Assembly: GCA_946902875.1 (NCBI GenBank)
Contig: OX336339.1
Location: 24,335,349-24,399,348, forward strand
Direction: 5' to 3'
Length of the DNA stretch: 64,000 nucleotides
Origin: Nematopogon swammerdamellus
Taxonomy: Eukaryota > Arthropoda > Insecta > Lepidoptera > Adelidae
Made by a program: the position numbers and the translations under genes. This document shows positions 1 through 10,199 of this stretch, piece by piece. The notes under the pieces are model-generated. The model saw only the letters and a program-made list of their open reading frames with translations, did no database searches and was not told the origin of the DNA. Each line of letters opens with the position of its first letter. Position 1 is the stretch's first letter.

Positions 1-202
1 GCCCGTGTGCGCACCGAACCAACACCGAGTGAAGGAGACAGCAACATCGGCCATCTCTGTCACGTGCGACCGCCGCGCACGCTTCACTCACCGAAGCCCA
101 TATTCTGCTCTGCGGGACGGGCATCAAGAAACGCCAGCGAAATACAGTCCACATCTGAGCATCGTCCTCCACACTTTCTTTGATACTGCTCAGCCCTAAA
201 AC

Positions 203-360
203 TATTTAGCGTGATATAGCCTATTAGTGAGCCTCAAGAACTACTCTTTCCCTTGGTGCAAACCGCATCAAAATCTGTTCAGTGGTTCCGGAGTTTACTT
301 CAAACATACATACATACAGACGCGTCCATACATACATACGTTCCCTTTTATAAGAAGTAG
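203..360 (+). mobile_element. Short retroelement fragment, copy 1 (ttcagtggttccgg family)
   Basis: The stretch begins at tatttagcgtgatatagcct and ends in a catacatacagac-rich tract followed by ttataagaagtag. A second copy lies at 2691-2848 with the same order of blocks. The block ttcagtggttccggagttta followed by CATA repeats is the usual 3' end of short RTE-related repeats in moths. No coding sequence is present. The (ATAGAT)n tract just after it (361-379) may be its tail. Confidence 0.6.
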
Positions 361-610
361 ATATAGATATAGATATAGAAGAAGTAGACATAGAGGTAAT
401 TAAATTTTCAGTTCGATTATTATCAAAGCGGTCAAAAAGTATTTTAAAGGAACTGAGCAAAATATTTTTAAGTCCAAATTAAGTATCTTGCCATCATCAG
501 TAGCTTAGCGGTACGATCGATCGACATCTGTTTGTGATTTTAAGCATACATGAGCGCAATATGAAATTGGATGGGTTCGACCTTTGGAGGATTAAAACGT
601 CCCTTAACTT

Positions 611-722
611 CTTACCTTACTGGCGGTAGGGTTTAACTCGCCCGGGTTGATAACGCGGCGGGTATCCGAGTCCGAGGTTCAAATCCAGGCGGCGGCGTGG
701 ACCAATTAGTTTTTTCTGGTTT
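611..722 (+). mobile_element. Chimeric SINE remnant: body fragment joined to tRNA-type head C
   Basis: Bases 611-651 match the SINE body block found in families A and B (ggtggtagggtttaac, cccgggttg). From about 655 the sequence switches to a tRNA-like head with a B-box (ggttcaaatcc) and the run accaattagttttttctgg, which is head C as seen at 14445-14541 and 43370-43480. The piece ends in an A-rich tract. It is either two nested fragments or a recombinant. Confidence 0.55.
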
Positions 723-741
723 GAAAAAAAAAATATACGTT

Positions 742-848
742 CATACTTTCACCCACTGATCCATGGCTCGCATTCCATGTAAAAATTTAGGTCCACCGGG
801 TTGACTGGAGAAAATTGCCTACGGCAATAAGCCCGCCCTTGCCACACA
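742..848 (+). mobile_element. LINE 3' end fragment (family 1)
   Basis: The stretch matches the reverse complement of 14020-14137, including the blocks ccatgtaaaaat, ggttgactggagaaaattgc and gcaataag. No reading frame survives. The position and the abrupt microsatellite at the end of the other copy suggest the 3' untranslated end of a CR1/jockey-type LINE. Confidence 0.5.
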
Positions 849-1020
849 TTAAACTCAAAACTCAAAGTTTTTATTTGCAAACAAGGTATGTACAGTACAC
901 AATATTATTATATGGACACCTAATTACATAGATAACTGATAAAAATGAAATAAAACAGAAAACATAAAATAAAAAAACAAATTCATAATAAAACAACATA
1001 GAATGTAATACTTATAACAA
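848..1020 (-). mobile_element. LINE 3' end with (AAACTC)n tail
   Basis: Two to three copies of aaactc are followed by aagtttttatttgc and an A/T-rich stretch. This is the same layout as other minus-strand LINE ends here (a short tandem tail, then a tttatt-type block). No ORF is visible. Its tail abuts the tail of the preceding plus-strand LINE end. Confidence 0.4.
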
Positions 1021-1024
1021 CAAC

Positions 1025-1255
1025 AAAAAACCGTTCAAGTGCGAGTCAAACTCGCACACTGAGGGTTCCGTATCGCCATGTCATGGTCAGCGCCACTCAC
1101 GCCATCTATGGCGTGTTTATGAAATGCTTCATATTAGTTAAAATTCACGATTAGTTAAAATGCTTCATACTCCTTTCGGTAGATGGCGCGCGCGCATACA
1201 CTTTTTAGTTTCTTCTATGGGGACCCCGTGAGTTTTTTACATTTTTTTATTTTTA
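1025..1255 (+). mobile_element. GTCY-MITE, head half
   Basis: The head of the common GTCY element starts at aaaaccgttcaagtgcgagt and carries cgccatgtcatggt, catctatggcgtg and gatggcgcgcgcgcatacac. The other half, with the (GTCY)n tract, is absent. The sequence runs straight into the 155-bp satellite at 1256. Confidence 0.8.
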
Positions 1256-2062
1256 AAGGTTATACCCTACCCTCTACCCTAGACCCTAGGTTGTAAATAA
1301 AGTTTAAATTAAGTATGTTACATGAGTATACCATCATGTAAACATTTTGCATAAGTTAAGACATACTTTAGACAAATATCACCTAGCGCAGCTTGTCTCG
1401 GTGGTCTACCAAGGGTATACCCTACCCTCCACCCTAGACCCTAGGTTGCAAATGCAGTTTACATTATGTATGTCACATCAATATACCATCATGTAAACAT
1501 TTTGCATAAGTTAAGGCATACTTTAGATAAATATCACCTAGCGCAGCTTTTCTCGGTGGTCTACCAAGGGTATACCCTACCCTCCACCCTAGACCCTAGG
1601 TTGCAAATGCAGTTTACATTATGTATGTCACATCAGTATACCATCATGTAAACATTCTACATAAGTTAAGACATACTTTAGATAAATATCACCTAGCGCA
1701 GCTTGTCTCGGTGGTCTACCAAGGGTATACCCTACCCTCCACCCTAGACCCTAGGTTGCAAATGCAGTTTACATTATGTATGTCACATCAGTATACCATC
1801 ATGTAAACATTCTGCATAAGTTAAGACATACTTTAGATAAATATCACCTAGCGCAGCTTGTCTCGGTGGTCTACCAAGGGTATACCCTACCCTCTACCCT
1901 AGACCATTAGGCTGTGGATGCATTTTACATTAAGTATGTCACGTCAGATGACATAAAACATTAAATGTAAACATTTTGCATAAGTTAAGACATACTTTGG
2001 ATAAATATCGCCTAGCGCAGCTTGTTTCGGTGGTCTACCAAGGGTATACCTTAGGCTCTGGG
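1256..2062. repeat. 155-bp satellite array, five units plus a degenerate sixth
   Basis: The landmark tataccctac recurs at 1261, 1416, 1571, 1726 and 1881, an exact 155-bp period, and a diverged sixth unit starts near 2045. Each unit includes accctagaccctagg, a stretch from cagtttacatta to taccatcatg, and gcgcagcttgtctcggtgg. Internal units are nearly identical; the outer ones are diverged, as expected for a satellite homogenised by unequal exchange. Short ORFs inside it only reflect the period. Confidence 0.95.
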
Positions 2063-2308
2063 TGCAGTTGACACGGTGTCACCTCAGTGTACCTAAAAGC
2101 GAGTTCACATAATGTATTTCCTCGCTCCGCCGCCGCTGAGCTGTTTGTTCGCACGAGACGTCGTCAACACGAGCGCTTCCTGGCTCGGCGCCGCCGGAGA
2201 GTCAACATCGAGACTGACTCGAGAATAGGGAGAATTCAGAAAATTTGAAAGAATAGAACGGCCATCAACTCTTCATGTGATGATGAAGAAACTAAACAAC
2301 GAATATAG

Positions 2309-2510
2309 GAAGTGCAAGGTTTACTCGCCCACGGAGGGTTCCGCAGATCCACTATACCATACATTTAAAAAAACCATATTCATCTATATTTTGTCTTTCT
2401 ATAATGCAAAATATAACTACTTGTGGCGCGGCGCCTCTATTATTCAGTAGCGTGAATATGTACCAATCGATTCTTAGCACTTTTATTGTATCGGGACCCC
2501 CTTTTTTTCT
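2309..2510 (+). mobile_element. GTCY-MITE subfamily B, head half
   Basis: The sequence is the reverse complement of the distal part of the elements at 28018-28640 and 53236-53690, with cggagggttccg, ccactataccata, ttttgtctttcta and a cgcggcgcc variant of the 'tggcgccacagg' block. The (GTCY)n half is missing, and a piece in the opposite orientation follows directly. Confidence 0.6.
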
Positions 2511-2516
2511 ATTATG

Positions 2517-2690
2517 CTTTTTAGGGTTCCGTATCCGGTACGGGACCCTATTACTAAGCCTACGCGGTACGCCATTTCTGTCCGTTCGTCCGTCCGTCCA
2601 TCCGAGGGCTGTATCTGTTGAACCGTAATTGGTAGCCCGTCGAAATTTACACATAATATGTGTTATTATGGCCGATATCACGCTATTGGT
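2517..2690 (-). mobile_element. GTCY-MITE, microsatellite half
   Basis: The stretch runs from ttagggttccgtatccggta through a (GTCY)n tract (2578-2605) and gagggctgtatc to tgttattatggccgatat. It is truncated at the retroelement copy that starts at 2691. It faces the head half on its left, forming an inverted pair. Confidence 0.75.
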
Positions 2691-2848
2691 ATTTAGCGTG
2701 ATGGTATATAGCCTATTAGTGAGCCTTAGGAACTACTCTTTACATTGGTGCAGACCGCATCAAAATCTGCTCAGTGGTTCCGGAGTTTATCTCAAAAATA
2801 TATACATACATACAGACAGACGATCCCTTTTATAAGAAGTAGAGAAGA
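2691..2848 (+). mobile_element. Short retroelement fragment, copy 2 (ttcagtggttccgg family)
   Basis: This is the second copy of the 203-360 repeat: atttagcgtgat, tagcctattagtgagcct, gcagaccgcatcaaaatctg, cagtggttccggagttta, CATA repeats, then ttataagaagtag. It is inserted at the end of a truncated GTCY-MITE. Confidence 0.65.
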
Positions 2849-3159
2849 AGAAGAAGTAGTGACAGAGATTATTAGCTATGAAGTAAATTTAATGAAATAT
2901 AGATAACACAATGGCATTTCTAAGCTTAGGAATTCTCCGATAGCAATATTGTTTCATTTGTCAATATTGTGAAGTGTATCCGGCCGAGTGTTACTCGATG
3001 TAAACGAGGCTGCAGCGGACGGAGAAAGCATTTACATTTCGGGTGGCGCACCACTTTCGCAGTATTGCTTTCTCGTCAAGTGGAAGGATATTCTTACGTT
3101 CGATGTTGATGGACACAAGCCCCTCCACGGGTCGAATCACATGTGAAACTGACGGTCAA

Positions 3160-3640
3160 TTCACTTACTTAGTAGAAATGCATACATATATGGCGTCACG
3201 CCTGTTTCCCGGTAGGCAGAGACAACGAATCTCCACGTGTCACGATCCTGACACACATCTGCCGCCTCTTCCACCCTCATAATGTTCTTCATGCATGCTC
3301 GTCGGTCACGGGTACTACGCACTTGAGCCTTTTTGAGCACATGCCCGATCTGGTCCAGGTACGCGCGTCTCGGGCGACCCTTCCCGACTCTTCCACTCAC
3401 ATTTGTTCAATAAGTTTCTTTCGTTAGTCTCCTATCATTCATTCTTCCAACATGACCTAACCACCGAGGCATTCCTTTCTCAATCCTTGTCTTTTCAGAC
3501 CACAGCGCTCTCACACTGCACTATTTCTCAATCTATCTTTCATTGTAACTCCACACATACTCCTCTACGCGCGCATTTCCACAGCATTTATCCTGCTTTC
3601 ATGCTTAACGCTAGGATTAGCACCACTTCCTTCTTCCGGT
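3160..3640 (-). pseudogene. LINE reverse transcriptase C-terminus, frameshifted (LINE-1 family)
   Basis: Read on the minus strand, three frames together give the C-terminal tail of a common moth endonuclease-reverse transcriptase. From 3610 downward it reads AVEMRA, RSMCGVTMKDRLRNSAV and CGLK. Then come RIEKGMPRWLGHVGRM, RRLTKETY, GRVGKGRPRRAYLDQIG, VRSTRDRRACMKNIMRVEE and WRFVVSAY. At least two frameshifts and an in-frame TGA after TKETY break it. The catalytic domains (palm YADD, endonuclease) are absent, so only the 3' end is present, as usual for 5'-truncated LINE copies. Further pieces lie at 10040-10185 and 42680-42960. I place it near RTE-type elements by recall of the family's tail. 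Confidence 0.8.
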
Positions 3641-3712
3641 TCATTGTGTTCACACATGAGCATCGCACCTATGAGCTTGAAATCACGGGCATAAAAGATG
3701 TATACACTATAT

Positions 3713-3800
3713 AAAAACGGTCAAGTGCGAGTCGGACTAGAGCACCGAGATATCCGCACCACAAAAAAAGATTATTGAAAGAATACGTTTCTTGTTTGGA
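3713..3800 (+). mobile_element. GTCY-MITE head fragment
   Basis: The fragment starts aaaaacggtcaagtgcgagt and continues with a diverged gcaccgaga block, then acgtttcttgtttgg. The rest of the element is not recognisable before 4058. Confidence 0.5.
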
Positions 3801-4057
3801 GTTCCCATACAATTGTCATAATGTGTGGAAGAGCACACCTACCGAATTATCATTTAACTAATATTTAAACTACAAAAATATGAGCGGTCACCGATAGATG
3901 GCGTGAGGGATATGAAGGACTCATATCAATACAAAATAAGTTGCGCCGAACGCGAGATACATACGCACGTGCTTGCTGCGCACACTCGCTATACGTGCAA
4001 CAAGAAGAAACATATGGCTACGGAGCCCTCTGTGTGTGAACAGCGTTCTCACTTAAC

Positions 4058-4407
4058 TGTTTTTAGGTTTCTGTATCCCATACGGAAGCCTATTACTAAG
4101 CCTACGCCGTCTGTCTGTCTGTCTGTCTGTCCGCCCGTCCGTCCGTCCGTCCGTCCGTCCGTCCGTCCGTCCGTCCGTCCTTCTGTCTGTCCGAGGGCTG
4201 TATCTCTTGAGCCATAATAGGTAGCCTGTTGAAATTTTCACACAATATGTGTTATTATGGCGGATATAACAACAAATAATAAAAAATAGAAAAATTAAAA
4301 AATAAGGGGGTTCCCATACAAGAAACGTATTTTTTTTTTCAATGTTCTTTTTTATGTGCGGAAACCTCGGTGCGCGAGTTCGACTCGCACTTGGCCGGTT
4401 TTTTATT
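4058..4407 (-). mobile_element. GTCY-MITE, near complete
   Basis: The copy runs from tttttaggtttctgtatccc through a long (GTCY)n tract (4108-4190), ctgtatctcttgagcc, gttgaaattttcacac and tgttattatggcggatat. It ends at cggtgcgcgagttcgactcg and cttggccggtttttt. Both ends are present, giving about 350 bp. It has no coding capacity; apparent ORFs come from the microsatellite. Confidence 0.88.
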
Positions 4408-4562
4408 ATTTCTTACAACTTACAATGTCCGCCATAATAGCTCTTATTCTGTGAAAATGTCTACCATTAGGGTTTAAAAGATACAGCCATTTAAAGGTAG
4501 GACGGAAGGATGGACGGACGCACAGACAACGTATATTTAGTAATAGGGTCCCGTATGAAGCC
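4407..4562 (+). mobile_element. GTCY-MITE microsatellite half, inverted against its neighbour
   Basis: The stretch contains ccgccataatagctc, ttctgtgaaaatgtc, agatacagcc, a short (GACG)n tract and tagtaatagggtcccgtat. It directly abuts the head end of the preceding minus-strand copy. Confidence 0.75.
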
Positions 4563-6648
4563 ACAAATAACATGCAAATGCACCAAATTCACATCCATTA
4601 TGTGAATGTTGCTGAATTTGATTCCCACTAGATTTATTTCGACCCTCGCCAACAAGTTAAACTTTGGTGTGTGGTTTATTTCATGGTATTTAATGATCGA
4701 TTGAGACAGCCGGGGGTAAAGTGATTGTTCATTTTATCAAGTAGAGCCTGCCGTGCGATGGAAAAGCCTTAGGGAAGCTCAACTACTCGCGGAGAAGAAA
4801 AAACGTACAGAACATTTTGTAGAATTAACTTGCGCCTTGATTCTTTTCTGAACTCAAACATTTTCCAAAAAGGACCCAGCTCCAGTTTATTTAAGGAATT
4901 ATGTTTATCTTTAAAATTCCCGGAAGCACTCTTGAGATCTCTCAAGACTTGAGATTTCACAGATTTGTCCGGTGCGAAGAAAGTTACGTCTGACTTTATT
5001 ACGAAAGGAGGGATATAGATAAATATATATATAAATAATACCTATATGGATATTTTACATAACAGGACGAAATGTTGGCCTCATAAAAGCCCCAGCTGAG
5101 GCAGCAATCGAAAAGGAGGTATCTTGTATTTTTTTATGTAATCCAACATTTGTGGCAGTGCCGAGAGATTAATTGTGCAGTCGACAGAGCCAAAATCGCC
5201 CCTCCTCGCGAAACTACGCTCAGCTATAGGCCACAGGAGTAGGCCACAGGAGTAATTACTACTGTGGTTAGGCGCCATGCTATCAGATTTGCGCACTGTT
5301 AATACGACGTTTGAAGACACCAAGGTTTTGGAAAAGACAGTAAGACACCCGCCGGAAGACAGTTCCACAGCCTAATAGTACTTCATAACCGGCCTTATCT
5401 GTGTTTTGTAGAACATTAATAGTTGTGCCGATGAGAAGAACCGCCGATTAGGAAAAAGTGTTACTAATTTTCTTAATTTATGTAGTTTTACCCTTAGATT
5501 CGATTAATTGCCGGAAACCTATACGTCTTTGGAAATGGTGGTGCCCAGAGGTCCAGGTGCTCCGAGACAGGTACGAAAGACGCTGCCTTGGAAACTAGCT
5601 TGGAAAGGAAAGGGATCAACCTTAGCAGATAATGCGCAGCACTGTGTCTGTGGTAAGACACGTTTTTGGTGGTGATATTTGCTGGTCGAAGCGTGGGTCC
5701 TAGCGGCTTCGACTCATCCACGCCGATGCCGGATTACATAAAAGGTAGCAAAAAAGAAATCCTTATAAGTGGGTGTACTTGAAGAAGAAATTTCCTGAAG
5801 AACATCTCCACTTTCTAGACAACTAAATTAAATCACCCAGCTGGCAACTTAGGTGAGTGGGAGTCGGGACACGGCCGCAGCGAACTAAACTTTTCACTCT
5901 CGTTAGACGTGATGAGAGTGTCCCCGCTAGGAGACCGCTTTGCGTCTCGGCCATTCTTTTCTTTGAAATTATTTTTCAGTTAAAAACCTCAGAAGAGCCG
6001 CGAGCAATGTGGTCTCCGCGACGCGACGGCGTAAATCGTCCCAGGCAGATGCGATATTTTCCGTTAGAGAATGCTCGATGCTTCCGAGTGCCATTTTTTT
6101 AAGAGATAAGGGTGAATTATAGAACGGGAGTGATTTTTGAAAGCATTTCCGAGTACCGCTCGACGAAGCGCCCGCCTGTCTGTCCGGTCTTACGTCTCGG
6201 TGTTTTAAATTGAGTTATTTATAGTTTAATTAATATCTGGATGAGACATCTGAGGTTTTCGGGCGAGCGTTTATTGGATTAGTGCCGGGCGGCAGCTGAC
6301 TGAATTTTATTTAATTGAAATATTCTGGAGACCGCGTCCGAAAAAAATTCCGAAGAGATAAAATCTTAAAGCGGCGGAATGGCGATATTATCAAATGGTT
6401 CTCTCAATTTCTCTCGATTCCCCGACAATTCTCCGACAATGTGTTCCGACAGCCGGAGATACGCGCCTAATAGACCATCAGAATTCTCGTCCTTTTTCTT
6501 TGCAACAAAGAACTGCGCGCTTGAGGAAATAGTTTTTCTTTGGCAGCTAAAGGCATCCTTTCGCGCGGTTGTGGTGGTTGTCTTTTATAATAGTTTTGTT
6601 TGTTTTTGTTTACTCTCTTTGAGGAACTGAAAATAATGGACTTGTTTA
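4563..6648. other. No recognised feature; apparently unique DNA
   Basis: None of the window's repeat families occurs here. The longest open frames (about 95 codons, minus strand, 5081-5368; 75 codons at 5494-5721) show no motif I recognise. A short tandem duplication, aggccacaggagt twice, lies at 5228-5253. The stretch could be intronic or intergenic single-copy DNA. Confidence 0.5.
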
Positions 6649-6649
6649 T

Positions 6650-6957
6650 TTACTAGCTAATGGAGAGTATAACATTACCTGACTAGGTGGTAGGGTTTAG
6701 CCATAGTTCAAAAAGACTCATTCAGACGCATAGTTCTAACAGTCTCATTTTACTATGGTTTAGCCTACGCCGCACTGAATGAAAGGTCGTTCGTAACGTC
6801 GATGTAAATAGTTTGTGTTTTGCGTCCAGTTCAGTATAGCCGGCAGGACCAAAGGGAAGCACTAACATGGCACCTAGTTCACCAAAGTGTTATGGGCTGA
6901 CATCACGAATGTTGTAGGTGATGTAGCCAACCGTGTCAGTTTCCATAAAAAAAAGGG
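6650..6957 (+). mobile_element. SINE, body and tail (families A/B), head lost
   Basis: The copy begins near gactaggtggtagggttta and is interrupted by about 60 bp of unrelated sequence. It resumes at cgccgcactgaatgaaaggtc, then gtttgtgttttgcgtccagt, gaagcactaacatggc, gatgtagccaaccgtgtcag and an A tail. Head type cannot be told. Confidence 0.75.
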
Positions 6958-7242
6958 TGAGGTGTAGTGGAACACCCGACAGAAGGGAATCTTTTTATTA
7001 CGTTGTGTGTTTAGTCAAATTATTAATTTAACTTCGATCTAGATAGCGCATTCGATGGGATAATAAAATTAAACTTATACAATGGTTGGACTTCAAAAAA
7101 CTCATATATTATGGCGCTCAGGCAGCGCTACGCACTGCCCAGACAATGAGGAGCGTTGCAACTTCCGTTCGTACTTTCGTGACGTTTCACTTTTCCTTAG
7201 TTAGTTCCCCATCCCAAACGGGCGTTAAAAAGCTACGCTTCA

Positions 7243-7660
7243 ATAAAAAAAACCGGCCAAGTGCGAGTCGAACTCGCGCACCGAGATTTCCTTACCGCCA
7301 TGTCATGGTTAGGGCCACTCACGCGTGTTATGAAATGCTTCATTAGTTAAAATGCTTCACGCCCTATTCGGTAGATGGCGCGCGCGTATACACTTTTTTG
7401 GTTTCTTCTATGGGAACCCCCGTGATTTTTTTACGTTTTCTTATTTTTTCTTATTTGTTGTTATATCGGCCATAATAACACATATTCTGTGAAAATTTCA
7501 ACGAGCTACATATTACGGTTCAAGAGATACAGCCCTCGGATAGACAGACAGACAGACGGACGGACGGACGGACGGACGGACGGACAGACAGACAGACATA
7601 CGGACAGACGGCGACTTAGTAATAGGGTCCTGTACCGGATACGGAACCCTAAAAAGGTGA
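7243..7660 (+). mobile_element. GTCY-MITE, complete
   Basis: The copy runs from aaaaaaccggccaagtgcga through the gatggcgcgcgcg block, gtgaaaatttcaacgagc, a (GACG/GACA)n tract at about 7540-7600 and tagtaatagggtcctgta to the terminal ggaaccctaaaaag. At about 415 bp it is one of the most complete copies and a good reference for the family. It has no coding capacity. Confidence 0.9.
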
Positions 7661-7712
7661 GGTGTCGTGGGACCAATGGGACATCCGACAGAAGCAAAAC
7701 GTCTTACGCTTT

Positions 7713-8000
7713 GTTAGAAAATATAATAGTACCCGACCATGGCGAAGCCAAAAGGAGTGTAATGTTTTAGACTGAATGTTTGTATGTATGTATGTGTGTT
7801 AGAATGACTGTAACTCCTAAACGACTCGTCTGATTATGATAATTTCTAGTGTCATTATGTATTGTCATGGGTTATTTGTCCACTTGTAAAAATAAAACTT
7901 CTCTAAAACCCATCGAGGGCGATATCGTTGGCGAGAAAAATGGTATAAAAACCAACTATGAAAACCGAAGGAAATAACAAGGAAATGTAATAGTAAATAC
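7713..8000 (+). mobile_element. Family N repeat
   Basis: The stretch starts at tacccgaccatggcgaagcc, followed by TATG repeats and aactcctaaacgactcgtct. It ends in a block (aaaccaactatgaaaaccga, gaaataacaaggaaa) that recurs at 8495-8575 and 27155-27225. The start block recurs at 45353 and 58205. It appears to be a nonautonomous repeat of unknown class. Confidence 0.5.
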
Positions 8001-8165
8001 TGTAGTCTGGCGTGCAGAAGGATTCGAATAGAAAGGTAGTCCGACTAGAATAAAATAGAATAGACTAGAATATACATTATTACTTTCCAATACAAAATTG
8101 TGCAAAAGGCGGACTTATTACCTACAAGGCAATCTGCCAGTCAACCTGACTTAATTATGAACACT
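8001..8165 (-). mobile_element. LINE 3' end with (AGAAT)n-like tail
   Basis: A tail of agaat/aaaat units (8046-8075) precedes the diagnostic block caaaaggcggacttatt and atctgccagtcaacct. The same block occurs at 9208, 14141, 17372 and, inverted, at 45200. It is the 3' untranslated end of a CR1/jockey-type LINE. Confidence 0.65.
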
Positions 8166-8183
8166 TTTATCAGATATAAAGAA

Positions 8184-8510
8184 TGATTTTTTTTATGGAA
8201 ACTGACACGGTTGGCTACATCACCTACAACATCCGTGATGTCAGCCCATAACACCGGGTGAACTTGGTGCCACGTCGGTGCTTCCTTTCGGTCGTGCCGG
8301 ACGGAACTGGACGGAAAACACAAACTATTTACATAGCCGTTTCGACCGACCTTTCATTCAGTGCGGTGGTACCAATCCGGGCGGGTTATACCCTACCACC
8401 TAGTAATATAAGAAGGGAGTCATATCCCTTAATCGCCTTTTACGACATACACGGGGAGAGATGCAGTGGGGCTATTCTTTTAAAGTACCCGCCCCACACG
8501 GTACAAAACT
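8184..8510 (-). mobile_element. SINE-B, full length
   Basis: Read on the minus strand: head B (gtaccgtgtggggcgggtac), ccccactgcatctctccccg, aaaaggcgattaaggga, the shared body (ggtggtagggt, ggttggtaccaccgcactga, gtttgtgttttccgtcc) and tail gatgtagccaaccgtgtcag followed by a run of A. It is about 325 bp long and noncoding. Confidence 0.85.
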
Positions 8511-8575
8511 TTCGATCAACTTTCCTTGTTGTTTCCTTCGTTTTTCGTAGTCGGGTTTTAAAATTTATAATATTG
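8495..8575 (-). mobile_element. Family N terminal block
   Basis: The stretch is the reverse complement of the aaaacccgactacgaaaaac and gaaacaacaaggaaagttga block seen at 7937-7995 and 27155-27225. It overlaps the start of the SINE-B head by a few bases. Confidence 0.5.
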
Positions 8576-8849
8576 TACGGGGCGCTATGAATACGGAAAC
8601 TTTGAGAGCTTGTTCTTTTTAGATCTGGGTTAATAATTTCCGTAATTGACTGAATGAACACGCACATTGCAGGAGGAAAGCAATGAGTAGAATGGGGCCC
8701 GAAAGAGCGCTGAATAAGTAACGATAATGTCTTCATTCAAGCGCCTGTCGGATCGGATTCCATTATCTATTATTACCTCTTTCAATGCTCAAATCATGTG
8801 ACCTTAGGATTTAAGGCACGGCAGTACCAAAAATCGGTTTCTCCCAATT

Positions 8850-8975
8850 TATGTTTTTTTTTTATGGAAACTGACACGGTTGGCTACAATCACCTACAAC
8901 ATTCGTGATGTCAGCCCTTAACACCGGGTGAATTAGGTGCTATGTCAGTACTATTCATACGTGTACTACTACTGT
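8850..8975 (-). mobile_element. SINE tail fragment
   Basis: On the minus strand the fragment holds the end of the A/B body and the tail (cacctaattcacccggtgtt, cacgaatgttgtaggtgatt) with a poly(A). The head and most of the body are missing. It splits an older block: the pieces around it resemble 9803-9843 in reverse. Confidence 0.75.
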
Positions 8976-9207
8976 AATGTACTAATATGTGGTTATACTC
9001 GGGATCTCATTAATTGTTTATTGTTTATTGTATAATTTCATCCATAGGTAGGTAACCTACGCTTGGACATGGACATGTCGAAAATTCCGCCAGTTCTAAA
9101 TTCAATGCGAAAAAGAATTGACATTGATAACAATTTCATTCCCTTGTACCTTACTAGGTGGTAGGCTCAAATTGCATATAACTCGTCAACGGCTGTATGA
9201 GATTGGA

Positions 9208-9362
9208 GGACGCAATAGAATAGAATAGAATAGAAACTCTTTATTGCACACAATGGAAGGAAGAACAGTACACGACTAGAAAAAAGAAATACAGGAGTGC
9301 GCAAAGGCGGACTTATCACTGTAAGTGATTTCTTCCGGTCAACCTTTAGTGCTTGCACCGTA
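9208..9362 (-). mobile_element. LINE 3' end with (AATAG)n tail
   Basis: Four aatag units are followed by aaactctttattgcacacaa, then gcgcaaaggcggacttatca and tcttccggtcaacctttagt. This is the clearest copy of this LINE 3' end in the window. No coding part is retained. Confidence 0.7.
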
Positions 9363-9417
9363 AGTGTAAAATCAATAAATCTTTAATTGCAAGCGCAAAA
9401 AAAAGTAACATTACAAA

Positions 9418-9545
9418 TTTAAAACCCTCGACACAGCAACAACCCTTAAAAAGTCGAAAATAATTTCCGTTCAGTTCCTAGCCGTCTGGGGACCGCTAAG
9501 TAAATAAAATAGAACTCAGAGCTGCGCGGTTTCGGGGGACGCGAC
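9418..9545. mobile_element. Family D foldback, left arm only
   Basis: The stretch shows cccttaaaaagtcgaaaata, atttccgttcagttcc, ggggaccgctaagtaaat and aactcagagctgcgcgg, the left arm and loop of the hairpin seen complete at 48803-49039. The right arm is missing. Confidence 0.6.
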
Positions 9546-9564
9546 GGCACTGAGTGAGCGACAC

Positions 9565-9730
9565 TTATTTTTTTAGGGTTCCGTATCCATACGTAAGCCT
9601 ATTACTAAACCCACCTCATCTGTCGGTCTGTCTGTCCGTCCGTCCGTCTCTTCGTCCGTCCGTCCTAGAACTGTATGGTGTGGACCGTTAAAGGTAGACA
9701 ATTGAAATTTTCACAGAATATGTCTTACTT
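9565..9730 (-). mobile_element. GTCY-MITE, microsatellite half
   Basis: The copy runs from tttttagggttccgtatcca through a (GTCY)n tract and a diverged ctgtatggtgtggaccgtta block to ttgaaattttcacagaatat, where it is truncated. Confidence 0.75.
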
Positions 9731-9894
9731 AAGTAAATCCAATTGCGTTTTAGACTGTTTGGTGGTCGAACATCAAACTCACAGTGTACGAGAAACACCA
9801 ATAAAGAGAAACCGATTTCTGGTACTGCTGGACCTTAAATTCTACTAATATACTAGTATGTGTTGTCATTGGGATCTCATCAATGATAACAATT

Positions 9895-10030
9895 TAATTC
9901 CATTGTACCTTACAAGGTGGTAGTCTCAAATTGTAGCCGAATGGGTTGATACCACCGTACTGAACGTAAGATCTCCGCATTTCAGCCTTGGTGTTCTTCT
10001 CTAGTCCATTATAGCCAGCATACACAACTG
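9895..10030 (+). mobile_element. SINE-C body fragment
   Basis: The fragment contains ttgtagccgaatgggttgat, accaccgtactgaacgtaag, ctccgcatttcagccttggt and tctctagtccattatagcca, matching in reverse the body at 43160-43290. Head and tail are absent. Confidence 0.65.
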
Positions 10031-10039
10031 TTTCCAAGC

Positions 10040-10185
10040 GGGTTAGGCAGAGACAACGGATCTCAACGTGCCACGATCCTGAAACACCTCTGCCGCCTTT
10101 TCCACTCTCATACTCATAATGTTCTTCGTGCATGCTCGTCGGTTACACTTACTGGTACTACGCACTTGAACCGTTTTGGGCTTAT
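10040..10185 (-). pseudogene. LINE-1 family reverse transcriptase C-terminus
   Basis: The minus strand encodes QVRSTSKCNRRACTKNIM, then RVEKAAEVFQDRG and LRSVVSA before a stop, the same tail as at 3161-3330. Only about 45 codons remain. A small insertion (SKC) and upstream frame loss show it is dead. Confidence 0.75.
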
Positions 10186-10199
10186 TATTCTTCAATTCT

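Noticed and set aside
1466..1806. Two overlapping 61-codon frames with nearly identical sequence
   Set aside because: They are the same frame in successive 155-bp satellite units.
5081..5721. Minus-strand frames that might be a LINE C-terminus
   Set aside because: A weak 'LWN.LP'-like string appears in one frame near 5360, but neighbouring residues do not continue the pattern, so it was not called.
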